Positions 33,516 through 42,870 of a stretch of 64,000 bases of DNA are shown here, one piece after another (position 1 is the first letter of the stretch; every line of letters starts with the position of its first letter). The notes beneath the pieces are model-generated. The model had not been told where the DNA came from, made no database searches, and saw nothing but the letters and a program-made list of their open reading frames with translations. The translations under genes and the position numbers were made by a program. The stretch is from JAHRAW01 sp028066695 (GTDB lineage Bacteria; Pseudomonadota; Gammaproteobacteria; Arenicellales; Poriferihabitantaceae), in the NCBI GenBank assembly GCA_963457535.1, contig OY734803.1, positions 806,001-870,000 on the forward strand, read 5' to 3'.

Positions 33516-34912
33516 CAAAACTCCCGCACATCGGCGAAGCGGCCGGCGATGGCGGCCGCGGCCGCAACCGCCGGCGACACCAGATGGGTGCGCCCGCCGC
33601 GCCCCTGGCGGCCCTCAAAGTTGCGGTTGGAGGTGGAGGCGCAACGCTCGCCCGGCGCCAGCCGGTCGGCGTTCATCGCCAGGCACATGGAGCAGCCGGG
33701 GTTGCGCCATTCAAAGCCGGCCTCGCGGAACACGCGGTGCAGGCCCTCCTCTTCGGCCTGCCGCTTGACCAGGCCCGAGCCCGGCACCACCAGCGCCTGC
33801 TTGATGCTCTTCGCGACTTTTTTTCCCTTCACCACCGACGCGGCCGCGCGCAAATCCTCCAGGCGGCTGTTGGTGCACGAGCCGATGAACACCGAGTCGG
33901 GTTTGATTTCACGGATCGGCGTGCCGGGCTGCAGGTCCATGTAGCGCAGCGCGCGCTCCATGTTTTCGCGGCGCGCCGGATCGCGCTCGGCCGCCGGGTC
34001 GGGCACCGCCGCGTCAATGCCGGCGACCATCTCCGGCGAAGTGCCCCAGGTGACCTGCGGCGCGAGTTGCGAGACATCAAACTCCACTTCATTGTCAAAC
34101 GCGGCGCCGGCGTCGGAATGCAGTTCGCGCCAGTCGGCCTGCGCGCGCTCCCACATTTCGCCGCTCGGCGCGTAGTCGCGGCCCTTGATGTAGTCCAGCG
34201 TGACTTGGTCCACCGCGATCATGCCGGCGCGCGCGCCGGCCTCAATCGCCATGTTGCACACGGTCATGCGCGCCTCCATGGACATCGCCGCGACCGCCTC
34301 GCCGGCGAATTCCACCGCGCAGCCGTTGCCGCCGGCCGCGCCGATCTTGCCGATGAGCGCGAGCACCGCGTCTTTCGCGCCGACTCCCGGCGGCAGCGCG
34401 CCGTTAAAAGTCACGCGCATGTTTTTGGATTTGCGCTGCAGCAAACACTGCGTCGCCAGCACATGCTCCACTTCGGAAGTGCCGATGCCGAAGGCAAGCG
34501 CGCCGAACGCGCCGTGCGTGGAAGTGTGCGAGTCGCCGCAGACGATGGTCATGCCCGGCAAGGTCGCGCCGTATTCGGGCCCGATGACATGCACGATGCC
34601 CTGCCGCGGGTCGTCCATGCCGAATTCGGTGATGCCGAACGCGCTGCAGTTTTTCGCGAGCGCGGCGACCTGCAGTTGCGACACCGGGTCTTCGGCCGAG
34701 TTTTCGGCGGTCGGGATGTTGTGGTCGGGCACCGCGAGCACGCTGGAGGCGCGCCACGGTTTGCGCGCCGACTCGCGCAGGCCGTCAAACGCCTGCGGCG
34801 AGGTGACTTCGTGCACCAAGTGGCGGTCTATGTAGAGCAGCGCGGTGCCGTCGTCGGCGAGGTGCACGACATGCCGGCGCCACAATTTGTCGTAGAGGGT
34901 TTCCGCGGTCAT
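33515..34912 (-). CDS. leuC: 3-isopropylmalate dehydratase large subunit
   Basis: 465 residues. Aconitase-family [4Fe-4S] enzyme: TIVCGDSHTSTHGAFGALAFGIG, FIGSCTNSRLEDLRAA and NPGCSMCLAMNAD supply the three cluster cysteines, and the N-terminus has LYDKLWRRHVV. It is the partner of LeuD. ATG 34912 is preceded by a short gap to aroC, which runs in the same leftward direction downstream of nothing else; no leader peptide or attenuator is evident. Confidence 0.96.
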   Translation of the reverse strand: MTAETLYDKLWRRHVVHLADDGTALLYIDRHLVHEVTSPQAFDGLRESARKPWRASSVLAVPDHNIPTAENSAEDPVSQLQVAALAKNCSAFGITEFGMDDPRQGIVHVIGPEYGATLPGMTIVCGDSHTSTHGAFGALAFGIGTSEVEHVLATQCLLQRKSKNMRVTFNGALPPGVGAKDAVLALIGKIGAAGGNGCAVEFAGEAVAAMSMEARMTVCNMAIEAGARAGMIAVDQVTLDYIKGRDYAPSGEMWERAQADWRELHSDAGAAFDNEVEFDVSQLAPQVTWGTSPEMVAGIDAAVPDPAAERDPARRENMERALRYMDLQPGTPIREIKPDSVFIGSCTNSRLEDLRAAASVVKGKKVAKSIKQALVVPGSGLVKRQAEEEGLHRVFREAGFEWRNPGCSMCLAMNADRLAPGERCASTSNRNFEGRQGRGGRTHLVSPAVAAAAAIAGRFADVREF

Positions 34913-34959
34913 TTTGCGATGATAGCACCTTGTTTATGCGGGGCGTTTTTTGGTTCCAT

Positions 34960-36036
34960 TTATTTTGGCCCCGCTTGCCTGATATTCTGTGCGCGGTCGC
35001 GCAGCGCGTGGTCCATCAGCACCAGTGCGAGCATCGCTTCGGCGATGGGCAGCGCGCGAATGCCGACGCACGGGTCGTGGCGGCCGGTGACCACCGCCTC
35101 CACGTTTTCATTGTTCAGGTTCACGGTCTCGCCGGGCGCGGCGATGCTGGAAGTCGGCTTAAAGGCGACGCGCACTTCAATGTTCTGCCCGCTGGAAATG
35201 CCGCCGAGCACGCCGCCGGCGTTGTTGCTGCGAAACCCTTCGGCGCGCATCTGGTCGCGGTGCTGCGTGCCGCGCTGCGCGACCGCGCCGAAACCGGCGC
35301 CGATTTCCACGCCCTTTGCCGCGTTGATGCTGATCATCGCCTTGGCGATGTCGGCGTCCAGCCGGTCAAACACCGGCTCGCCCCAGCCGGGCGGCGCGCC
35401 GCATGCCTCCACATACAGCGCGGCGCCGATGGAGTCGCCTTCCTTGCGCACCTTTTCCACCAACTCGGAAAGTTCGGCGACGCGCGACGCATCGGCGATG
35501 AACAGCGGGTTGGCATTGACTTCGTCCCAGTTCTTTTTTTCCACGCGCAATTCGCCGATTTGCTCCACGCAGCCGCGGATGACCACGCCGTAATGCTCGC
35601 GCAGATATTTGCGCGCGATGCCGCCGGCGGCGACGCGCATCGCGGTCTCGCGCGCCGACGAGCGGCCGCCGCCGCGATGGTCGCGCCGCCCGTATTTTTT
35701 CAGGTAGGTGTAGTCGGCGTGCCCCGGGCGAAAGCGGTCCTTGATTTTTTCGTAGTCGCGCGCGCGCGCGTCTTCGTTGCGCACCAACAGGCCGATCGGC
35801 GTGCCGGTGGTTTCGCCCTCAAAAACGCCGGAGAGAATTTCCACGCGATCGGATTCGCGCCGCTGCGTGGTGTATTTGGACTGCCCCGGTTTGCGCCGGT
35901 CCAGGTCTGCCTGCAGGTCGGCCTCGCAGAGCGCCAGCCCCGGCGGACAGCCGTCCACCACCCCGCCGAGCGCGGCGCCATGGCTTTCGCCGAAGGTGGT
36001 GAGGGTGAATTGCTGGCCGAGGGTGTTGCCGGACAC
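34960..36036 (-). CDS. aroC: Chorismate synthase
   Basis: 358 residues from GTG 36036 (VSGNTLGQQFTLTTFGESHG). Characteristic segments are GESHGAALGGVVDGCPPGL, RRESDRVEILSGVFEG, RPGHADYTYLKKYGRRDHRGGGRSSARE (split here across FMN-site residues) and the C-terminal RHDPCVGIRALPIAEAM. It uses reduced FMN to convert EPSP to chorismate, the precursor feeding the tryptophan genes in this window. aroB and aroK lie 2-3 kb further on, also leftward. Confidence 0.95.
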   Translation of the reverse strand: MSGNTLGQQFTLTTFGESHGAALGGVVDGCPPGLALCEADLQADLDRRKPGQSKYTTQRRESDRVEILSGVFEGETTGTPIGLLVRNEDARARDYEKIKDRFRPGHADYTYLKKYGRRDHRGGGRSSARETAMRVAAGGIARKYLREHYGVVIRGCVEQIGELRVEKKNWDEVNANPLFIADASRVAELSELVEKVRKEGDSIGAALYVEACGAPPGWGEPVFDRLDADIAKAMISINAAKGVEIGAGFGAVAQRGTQHRDQMRAEGFRSNNAGGVLGGISSGQNIEVRVAFKPTSSIAAPGETVNLNNENVEAVVTGRHDPCVGIRALPIAEAMLALVLMDHALRDRAQNIRQAGPK

Positions 36037-36076
36037 GGGAGTGCGGGGTGGTTGTGCGATTGTAGCGCGTCGCGCC

Positions 36077-36889
36077 TCAGCCGGCGCGGCGCGCCGCGCC
36101 CTCGGCGGCGTCTTCGGCCGCATATTCCATCGCTTCAACCAGCGCGCGGTGCAGGATTTCGGCGGCCCATTCCCGCCCGCGCGCGTCCAAAATGCGGTCC
36201 TGGCGGATTTCTATCAGCGCCATCTCCACGCCGCGCGCCTGCCCGTATTCGGTCATCGCGTAGCCGAGCGGGTCGCGCGCGTGGTAGGGCTGGTTCTGGC
36301 CGATACATAGGCCGGGGTGGCGGCGCAGGCCGGCGGTGAGGGCGCGCGCCAGTTCGGCGTGCAGTTCGTCCCACATCAGCCCGAAATCCCACGGCCGCTT
36401 CTCGCCGCGCATCTCCGGCGAAAAACTGTGCAGCGCGAGAATGATCGGGCGCGCGGCGCGCGCCTGCAGCGCGTCCACCATGCCGGCGTAGCAGCGGTGG
36501 TAGGGGAGAAAGATTTCCGCAATGCGCCGCGCGCGCTCCGCATGCGACAATGCGGCATTGCCGGGGATCGCGACTCCGTCGCTTTCCTCGGCGATCAAAG
36601 TCGGGTCGCCGAGGTGGCGGTTCAGGTCAATGACCAGGCGCGAATAATTCGCCAGCAAAAGCGGCGCGTTAAATTTTTGCGCGAGCAGTTCGGCGACCTG
36701 CCGCGCGCCGATGTCCTCGGCGATATGCATTTCAAGCGCCTCGCGCGGCAGGCCGAGGCGGCCGAGCGATTCGGGAATGCGGTTGCTCGCGTGGTCGCAG
36801 CAAACGATGAGCGGCGCGCGCGAATCCAAGTTGCGCGCTTCAAACGGCGCCGGATCGTTTTCGGCCAGCAGTGTTTTTTCGGTTTCCAA
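36077..36889 (-). CDS. N-formylglutamate amidohydrolase family protein
   Basis: About 270 residues. The start is uncertain: a TTG at 36889 is the best of poor options, because the family usually opens a few residues before LLAENDPAPFEARN and no ATG lies in range. Family marks are LIVCCDHASNRIPESLG, HIAEDIGARQVAE, YSRLVIDLNRHLGDPTLI, ILALHSFSPE and VEMALIEIRQD. Members hydrolyse N-formylglutamate or related N-acyl amino acids; this short branch is often seen outside histidine operons, so the substrate is not certain. Only 19 bases separate this start from the divergent transporter start at 36909. Confidence 0.82.
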   Translation of the reverse strand: METEKTLLAENDPAPFEARNLDSRAPLIVCCDHASNRIPESLGRLGLPREALEMHIAEDIGARQVAELLAQKFNAPLLLANYSRLVIDLNRHLGDPTLIAEESDGVAIPGNAALSHAERARRIAEIFLPYHRCYAGMVDALQARAARPIILALHSFSPEMRGEKRPWDFGLMWDELHAELARALTAGLRRHPGLCIGQNQPYHARDPLGYAMTEYGQARGVEMALIEIRQDRILDARGREWAAEILHRALVEAMEYAAEDAAEGAARRAG

Positions 36890-36908
36890 TTTTTCGGGGA
36901 AGTCTTGC

Positions 36909-37805
36909 GTGCGCGAACATTTTACAGAACATTTGCTGCTGCTTTTTTTGGCGCTGATTTGGAGCGCGTCTTTTCTGCTGATAAAAATCGGCGTCGGCGG
37001 CGTCGGCCCGGTCACGCTGACCGCCGCGCGCATGTGCATCGCCGCGCTGGCGCTGGGCGCGTATTTGCTGGCGCGAAAGACCGGCATCCCGCTGCATGCG
37101 CGCGCATTGCTGCTGTATGCGGTGGTCGGCTTTCTGGGAAACACGCTGCCGTTCATTTTAATCAGTTGGGGCGAACTGCACATTGACAGTTCGCTCGCCG
37201 CCATCATGATGGGGGTAATGCCGATCACCACCTTCGTGCTCGCGCACTTTTTCATTCCGAGCGAGACGGTCACCGCGCGCCGCATTTTCGGGCTGTGCCT
37301 CGGCTGCGGCGGGCTGCTGACGCTGGTCGGCGTGTCCGCGCTGGACGGGCTCGGCGCCGGCGTGCTCGGGCAATTGGCGGTGCTCGCCGGCGCGGTCAGT
37401 TACGGCGTGACCACGGTATTCGTGCGCACCCAGCCGGCCTTTCCCGGCTTTCAAATGGCGGCCGGCGCGATTTTCGCCGGCGTGCTGGCGAGCGTGCCGC
37501 TGGCGTTTTTGATGGAGGACCCGTCGGCGATGCGCCCGGACGCGGCGAGCGTCGGCGCGGTGGTGGTGCTCGGCCTGTTGCCGACCGCGTTCGCCGCGCT
37601 GCTGTATTTCCGGCTGATACGCAGCCTCGGCGCGATGGTGTTTTCGCAGTTGAACTATGTGATCCCGATTTTCGGGAGTCTGTGGGGGGTCGCGCTGCTC
37701 GGCGAGGTGCTGCAACTGCGCATGGTGGCCGCGCTGTCGCTGGTGCTCGCCGGAATTTATTTTGTGCAGTCGGCGCCGGCGCGCGCGTCCGAACCGCCCG
37801 GTTAA
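36909..37805 (+). CDS. DMT-superfamily (EamA) transporter
   Basis: 298 residues from GTG 36909, with GGGGAAG seven bases before it. Ten membrane helices are visible in two five-helix EamA halves (LLLLFLALIWSASFLLIKIG at the start; PTAFAALLYFRLIRSLGAMVF in the second half). Proteins of this kind export amino acids or metabolites, and the substrate is unknown. It is divergent from the N-formylglutamate amidohydrolase gene, which may make the two functionally linked. Its stop overlaps the convergent aroB stop (TTAA). Confidence 0.9.
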   Translation: MREHFTEHLLLLFLALIWSASFLLIKIGVGGVGPVTLTAARMCIAALALGAYLLARKTGIPLHARALLLYAVVGFLGNTLPFILISWGELHIDSSLAAIMMGVMPITTFVLAHFFIPSETVTARRIFGLCLGCGGLLTLVGVSALDGLGAGVLGQLAVLAGAVSYGVTTVFVRTQPAFPGFQMAAGAIFAGVLASVPLAFLMEDPSAMRPDAASVGAVVVLGLLPTAFAALLYFRLIRSLGAMVFSQLNYVIPIFGSLWGVALLGEVLQLRMVAALSLVLAGIYFVQSAPARASEPPG

Positions 37806-38908
37806 GCGCTCTTGCCTGCGGTGAATTGCGCGACTATTTCGCGCAGCGCTTCGGGCGGATAGTCCTCCACCACTTCGGCCGCGCCGAGCGCGCGCAGCAG
37901 CACCAGCCGCAACTTTCCGCCGCGGACTTTTTTGTCGCCGCGCATCAGATCCAGCATGCCGTCGGCGTCAATGCCGGCGAACGGCGCCACCGGCAACTCG
38001 GCGGCGCGCAACAGTTTTTCCAAACGCGCGCATTCTTCCGCCGGAATCATGTCAAGTCGCGCCGACATGCGCGCCGCCATGACCATGCCGGTTGCGACCG
38101 CCTCGCCGTGCAGCCAGTTGCCGTAGCCGGCGCCGGCTTCAATCGCGTGGCCGAAAGTGTGGCCGAAATTTAACAGCGCGCGCCCTCCCCCGCTTGCATT
38201 TTCATGTTCGTCGCGCTCAACCACCTGCGCCTTGTTCACGCAGGAGCGCTCTATGATGAATTCCAACTCGCCGTGCTCGCGCGCCATCACCGCGCCGATG
38301 TTTTCTTCCAGCCAGGCGAAAAACTCGGCGTCATTGATTGCGCCGTATTTAATGACCTCGGCCATGCCGGCCGAAAATTGCCGCTTGTCCAGGGTGTCCA
38401 GCGCGGCTGTGTCGGCGAGCACGCGGCGCGGCTGGTGGAAGGCGCCGATCATGTTTTTGCCGAGTTCGTGGTTGACGCCGGTCTTGCCGCCGACCGAGGA
38501 ATCCACCTGCGCGAGCAGCGTGGTCGGCGCTTGAATGAACGGCGCGCCGCGCTGGTAGCAGGCCGCGGCGAAGCCGGCCATGTCGCCGACCACGCCGCCG
38601 CCGAGGGCGATGACGCTGACGCCGCGCTCGCAGCGCGCGCGCAGCATGGTCTCAAAAATGCGCGAGACGCCGTCCAGCGTCTTGTCGCGCTCGCCGCCGG
38701 GCAGCACGCATTCGGTCACTTCCTTGCCGCCGTCGGCGAGGGCCGCGCGCAGCGGCGCGAGGTAGCGTTCGGCCACGGTTTGGTCGGTGACGATGCAGGC
38801 CTGCGCGCCCTCAATCCACGGCAGGATTTCCTCGGCGCGCCCCAAAATGCCGCGCCCGATGCGCACTTCGTAGGAGCGCGCGCCCAGGTCTATTTTGACG
38901 GTTTTCAC
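37802..38908 (-). CDS. aroB: 3-dehydroquinate synthase
   Basis: 368 residues. NAD and zinc-site motifs include VLPGGERDKTLDGV, GGGVVGDMAGFAAACYQRG, PTTLLAQVDSSVGGKTGVN, GMAEVIKYGAI, and LLNFGHTFGHAIE with the zinc histidines. It cyclises DAHP to 3-dehydroquinate. It follows aroK in the same direction with a 27-base gap and ends in a four-base convergent overlap with the DMT gene. Confidence 0.96.
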   Translation of the reverse strand: MKTVKIDLGARSYEVRIGRGILGRAEEILPWIEGAQACIVTDQTVAERYLAPLRAALADGGKEVTECVLPGGERDKTLDGVSRIFETMLRARCERGVSVIALGGGVVGDMAGFAAACYQRGAPFIQAPTTLLAQVDSSVGGKTGVNHELGKNMIGAFHQPRRVLADTAALDTLDKRQFSAGMAEVIKYGAINDAEFFAWLEENIGAVMAREHGELEFIIERSCVNKAQVVERDEHENASGGGRALLNFGHTFGHAIEAGAGYGNWLHGEAVATGMVMAARMSARLDMIPAEECARLEKLLRAAELPVAPFAGIDADGMLDLMRGDKKVRGGKLRLVLLRALGAAEVVEDYPPEALREIVAQFTAGKSA

Positions 38909-38935
38909 GGAATTTCGCCGAATTTTACCGGATTT

Positions 38936-39505
38936 TCACGGTTTTTTAGGGGGGTTTTGCGGGGATTTTTGCTCCAAATTCTGCAATTCCGCGGCGATTT
39001 TCCGCGCGGTGCCGAGCGGCGTGGCGGCGCGCACATCCACGGTGAGGTCAGCCGCGGCCGCGTAAATCGGCCCGCGCTCGGCCAAAAGCCGCGTGATGAC
39101 CCCCTCGGGGTCGTCCTGCAACAGCGGGCGGGCGTCGGCGCGCGCGCGTTTCAGGCGCTCCAGCAGCAATTCCCTGGCGGCGCGCAGATAGACCACAGCG
39201 CCGCTGGCGCGCATCAATTCGCGGTTGTCCTCGCGCAGCACGATGCCGCCGCCGGTGGCGACCACCGCGCCGCCGCCATTCGCGTCCGCATTCGCGCCCG
39301 CGACCTCGGCGAGCAATTTCGCCTCGCGCTTGCGGAAGCCGGGTTCGCCCTCAATCTCAAAAATGTGGCTGACCGTGACTCCGGTTTTTTCCTCGATGGC
39401 GGCGTCAATATCTATGAATTCGCGGCGCAGCAGGCGCGCCAGATTGCGCCCCACGGTGCTCTTGCCCGCGGCCATCAGGCCGATCAAATAGATGTGGTTT
39501 TGCAA
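38936..39505 (-). CDS. aroK: Shikimate kinase
   Basis: 189 residues. P-loop GLMAAGKSTVGRNLA (9-23), shikimate-binding FIDIDAAIEEKTG and FRKREAKLL, ATGGGIVLREDNR, and lid ARADARPLLQDD are present. The proline/lysine tail after residue 170 is slightly longer than usual. It phosphorylates shikimate in chorismate synthesis. It lies divergent from mrcA with only 52 bases between starts. In most gammaproteobacteria pilMNOPQ sits between these genes. Confidence 0.95.
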   Translation of the reverse strand: MQNHIYLIGLMAAGKSTVGRNLARLLRREFIDIDAAIEEKTGVTVSHIFEIEGEPGFRKREAKLLAEVAGANADANGGGAVVATGGGIVLREDNRELMRASGAVVYLRAARELLLERLKRARADARPLLQDDPEGVITRLLAERGPIYAAAADLTVDVRAATPLGTARKIAAELQNLEQKSPQNPPKKP

Positions 39506-39530
39506 GCGCGTCGCCCGGGGGAATTGCGGC

Positions 39531-39536
39531 TATAAT
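39531..39536 (+). promoter_or_regulatory. -10 element for mrcA
   Basis: A perfect TATAAT lies 22 bases before the mrcA ATG in the aroK-mrcA divergent gap. No good -35 is present. GC-rich context with a clean TATAAT/TATACT is a recurring promoter style in this window. Confidence 0.45.
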
Positions 39537-39557
39537 ACCCGCATCCGCTTCGCGCGA

Positions 39558-41906
39558 ATGGCAATGAAAGAATTTTTTGACCACATCCTCCGCCGCATTT
39601 CGCGCGCCGCTTTTTACGCGTTCGTATTGCTCTCGGTCGCCGGTTTCGCCGGCGGCGTCTATGTGGTCTCGCTGATTCCGCAACTGCCGACCATAGACGA
39701 CATCCGCCGCGTCCGCCTGGACATTCCGCTGCGGATTTACAGCGCCGACAAGCAACTCATCGCCGAATACGGAAACGAGCGGCGCATTCCGGTGCCGCTG
39801 GAGCGCACCCCGCCGCTGCTGATTGACGCGGTGCTCGCGATTGAGGACGACCGCTTCTACCACCACGGCGGCGTCGACCTGCGCGGCATTTTGCGCGCCG
39901 GCATCAGCAACCTGCGCAGCAAGTCGCGCGCGCAGGGCGGCAGCACCATCACCATGCAGGTCGCGCGCAATTTCTTTTTGACGCCGGAAAAAACCTATGT
40001 GCGCAAACTCAAGGAAGTGCTGCTCGCTTTCAACATGGAGCGCGCGCTGACCAAGGATGAAATTCTGGAGTTGTATCTAAACAAAATCTACCTCGGAAAC
40101 CGCGCCTACGGTTTCGCCGCGGCCTCCAAGGTGTATTACGGCGTGGAACTGGCCGAGTTGAGCGTGCCGGAAATCGCCATGCTCGCCGGCCTGCCGAAGG
40201 CGCCGTCGCGCGACAACCCGATCACCGACCCGAAGCGCGCGGTGGAGCGGCGCGACTATGTGCTCAAGCGCCTGCACCAGCTCGGCAAGATTGACGATTT
40301 CAGTTACAACAACGCGCGCCGCGCGCCGGTGACCGCGGCGCGGCGCGGCGGCCAGGCGAAAATTCAGGCGCCGTATGCGGCCGAGATGGCGCGGCAGATT
40401 CTGGTCGGGCATTTCGGCGAGCAGGTCTACGAGTCCGGCTACCGCGTGACCGTGACCATTGACAGCAAATACCAGGAATACGCCGACGCCGCGCTGCGCA
40501 AGGGGCTGCTGGATTACGACCGCCGGCACGGTTTTCGCGGGCCGGTCGGGCGCATTGACATAGACGAAACCGACCCGGAAGTGCTGTCGTATGAACTGCT
40601 CGGCCTGCCGAAAAGCGGCGCGCTGCAGCCGGCCGTGGTGCTGTCGGCGACCGCCGAAAAACTCACCGTGCTGACGCAGGACCGGCGCGAGGCGGTGATT
40701 GAATGGCCGCAAATTCGCTGGGCGCGCCCCTACCGCACGCCCAACAGCATCGGCAAGGCGCCGGAGGCCGCATACGAGGTCGCCTCGCGCGGCGACATCA
40801 TCTATGTGATGCGCCGCGGCAAACGCTGGCTGCTCGGGCAGATGCCAGCGGTGTCGGGCGCGCTGGTCAGTCTGGATCCGAAAAGCGGCGCCATTCGCGC
40901 GCTCAGCGGCGGCTTTGACTACTACATCAGCAAGTTCAACCGCGCCACGCAGGCGCGCCGCCAGCCCGGCTCCAACATCAAGCCGTTCATCTATTCGGCC
41001 GCGCTGGACCAGGGCTTCACTCCGTCCAGCCTGGTCAGCGCGACGCCGATCGTGGTGGAAGATCCGCTGGAAGGCGTGTGGCGGCCGCAGAATTACAGCC
41101 GCAAGTTTTTCGGGCCGACCCGGCTGCGCCACGCGCTGAGTCTGTCGCTCAACTTGGTGGCGGTGCGGCTGGTGCGCGCCATCGGCATTGACGAGACCAT
41201 CGCGCACCTGATGAAATTCGGCTTTGAAGAGGACGCGCTGCCGCGCAGTTTTTCGCTGGCGCTCGGCAGCACCGACACTTCGCCGCTGCAACTCGCCTCG
41301 GGCTTCGCGGTGTTCGCCAACGGCGGCCGGCGGATTGCGCCGTATTTAATTGAACGGATCGTCGACAGCCGCGGCGGCGAAGTGGAGATTCCGCCGGGCG
41401 CGTGCGAATACTGCCGCCCGCCCGAGCCGCAGCGCGGCGAGCGCGTGATTTCCGAGCAGAACGCGTTCTTGATCAGCAGCATGCTGCAGCAGGTGATTCA
41501 GTCCGGCACCGGCAAGCGCGCGCTGGCGCTGAAGCGAAACGATTTGTCCGGCAAGACCGGCACCACCAACAACTACCTGGACGCGTGGTTTTCCGGCTTC
41601 AACCGCGACATGATCACCACCGTGTTCATCGGCTTTGACGACCCGTCGCACCTCGGCCGCCGCGAATCCGGCGCGGTCGCGGCGCTGCCGATCTGGGTGG
41701 ATTACATGCGCGACGCGCTGAAAGACGCGCCCGAGCGCCCGCTGACGCCGCCGCCGGGAATCGCCGCGCGCTTCATCAACCGCGAATCCGGGCGGCTGAC
41801 CGCGCCCGAAGATCCGGACGGCTACGAGGAGTTTTACATGGAGGGCAGCGAGCCGCGGGCGAACGCGGAAGCGGCCGTGGACAAGGAGGTGGACGGGCTG
41901 TTTTAG
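39558..41906 (+). CDS. mrcA: Penicillin-binding protein 1A
   Basis: 782 residues from ATG 39558. A short cytoplasmic tail and one TM (AFYAFVLLSVAGFAGGVYVV) are followed by a GT51 transglycosylase (AIEDDRFYHHGGVDLRG, GGSTITMQVARN). An OB-like insert comes next, then the transpeptidase with SxxK in QPGSNIKPF, a serine-asparagine motif in SLSLNL and KTG in LSGKTGTTNNYLDAW. Ends with an acidic alanine-rich tail. It makes and crosslinks peptidoglycan. Length matches gammaproteobacterial PBP1A. Confidence 0.95.
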   Translation: MAMKEFFDHILRRISRAAFYAFVLLSVAGFAGGVYVVSLIPQLPTIDDIRRVRLDIPLRIYSADKQLIAEYGNERRIPVPLERTPPLLIDAVLAIEDDRFYHHGGVDLRGILRAGISNLRSKSRAQGGSTITMQVARNFFLTPEKTYVRKLKEVLLAFNMERALTKDEILELYLNKIYLGNRAYGFAAASKVYYGVELAELSVPEIAMLAGLPKAPSRDNPITDPKRAVERRDYVLKRLHQLGKIDDFSYNNARRAPVTAARRGGQAKIQAPYAAEMARQILVGHFGEQVYESGYRVTVTIDSKYQEYADAALRKGLLDYDRRHGFRGPVGRIDIDETDPEVLSYELLGLPKSGALQPAVVLSATAEKLTVLTQDRREAVIEWPQIRWARPYRTPNSIGKAPEAAYEVASRGDIIYVMRRGKRWLLGQMPAVSGALVSLDPKSGAIRALSGGFDYYISKFNRATQARRQPGSNIKPFIYSAALDQGFTPSSLVSATPIVVEDPLEGVWRPQNYSRKFFGPTRLRHALSLSLNLVAVRLVRAIGIDETIAHLMKFGFEEDALPRSFSLALGSTDTSPLQLASGFAVFANGGRRIAPYLIERIVDSRGGEVEIPPGACEYCRPPEPQRGERVISEQNAFLISSMLQQVIQSGTGKRALALKRNDLSGKTGTTNNYLDAWFSGFNRDMITTVFIGFDDPSHLGRRESGAVAALPIWVDYMRDALKDAPERPLTPPPGIAARFINRESGRLTAPEDPDGYEEFYMEGSEPRANAEAAVDKEVDGLF

Positions 41907-41979
41907 CCGGGGATTTTTGGCGGCGCCGGTTTTTTTGCCGGGCCGCGGCGCGGGCGGTCAGTCCGCGGTCACACGCGCA

Positions 41980-42834
41980 TCAAACCGAAATGCGCTCGCG
42001 CATGCTCTTCATCGCGCGCTTTTCAATCTGCCGAATCCGCTCGGCCGAGACGCCGTATTCGTCGGCCAACTGGTGCAGCGTCGGCTTGTCCTCGCCGAGC
42101 CAGCGGCGCGCGACGATGTCGCGGCTGCGCGCGTCCAGCCGCGCCAGCGCGGCCGAAAGTTGCCGCCGCGTCTCGCCGGCCTGCTCGGCCGCGTCCACCA
42201 CCACCGCCGGGTCGTAGCGGCTGTCGCCGAGGCGGTTTGCCGGCGCGAGAAACGCCTCGTCGTCGTCCTGGTCGGCGTGCCCGTCAAAGGCGATGTCGCG
42301 GCCGCTCAGGCGCGCTTCCATCTGGCGCACGCCGGATTTTTCCACGCGCAAATCGCGCGCCATGCGCTCCACTTCGTCTTCCTTCATCCAGCCGAGCCGC
42401 GCGCGCGACTTGCGCAGGTTGAAGAACAGTTTGCGCTGCGCCTTGGTGGTGGCGACTTTGACCATGCGCCAGTTGCGCAGCACATAGTCGTAGATTTCGG
42501 CTTTGATCCAGTGCACCGCGAACGACACCAGGCGCACATCGCGGTTCGGGTCGTAGCGCTTGACCGCCTTCATCAGCCCGATGCTGCCCTCCTGAATCAG
42601 GTCCGGCAGCGGCAGCCCGTAGCCGACGAAACCACGCGCGACTTTCACCACATAGCGCAGATGCGACATGACCAGTTCTCGCGCCGCGTCCAGATCGTTG
42701 TCGCGGCGGTAGCGCAGCGCCAGTTCGCGCTCGCGCTTCGCCGACAAAATCGGCGCGGCGTTGACCGCCTGCATGTAGGTGCCGAGGTTTTCGGCGGCGG
42801 ACAGGTGGATGGCGATCGGGGCTTGCTGGGTCAT
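41980..42834 (-). CDS. rpoH: RNA polymerase sigma-32 (heat-shock) factor
   Basis: 284 residues from ATG 42834; a GTG at 42858 is an alternative, and neither has a clear ribosome site. Region 2 holds LVMSHLRYVVKVARGFVGYGLPLPDLIQEG and SFAVHWIKAEI. The RpoH box QRKLFFNLRK is present, and region 4 ends with LADEYGVSAERIRQIEKRAM. It directs heat-shock transcription. A CIRCE-like site overlaps its putative promoter, suggesting HrcA control of the sigma factor itself. The gene converges with mrcA and is the last of the leftward run that includes hslVU. Confidence 0.95.
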   Translation of the reverse strand: MTQQAPIAIHLSAAENLGTYMQAVNAAPILSAKRERELALRYRRDNDLDAARELVMSHLRYVVKVARGFVGYGLPLPDLIQEGSIGLMKAVKRYDPNRDVRLVSFAVHWIKAEIYDYVLRNWRMVKVATTKAQRKLFFNLRKSRARLGWMKEDEVERMARDLRVEKSGVRQMEARLSGRDIAFDGHADQDDDEAFLAPANRLGDSRYDPAVVVDAAEQAGETRRQLSAALARLDARSRDIVARRWLGEDKPTLHQLADEYGVSAERIRQIEKRAMKSMRERISV

Positions 42835-42870
42835 TTGGATTGGGGTTGGATTTGGCACTCGGTGAGGATT

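Noticed and set aside
41907..41979. Terminator between mrcA and rpoH
   Set aside because: T runs are present but only 4-bp GC pairings can be formed beside them.
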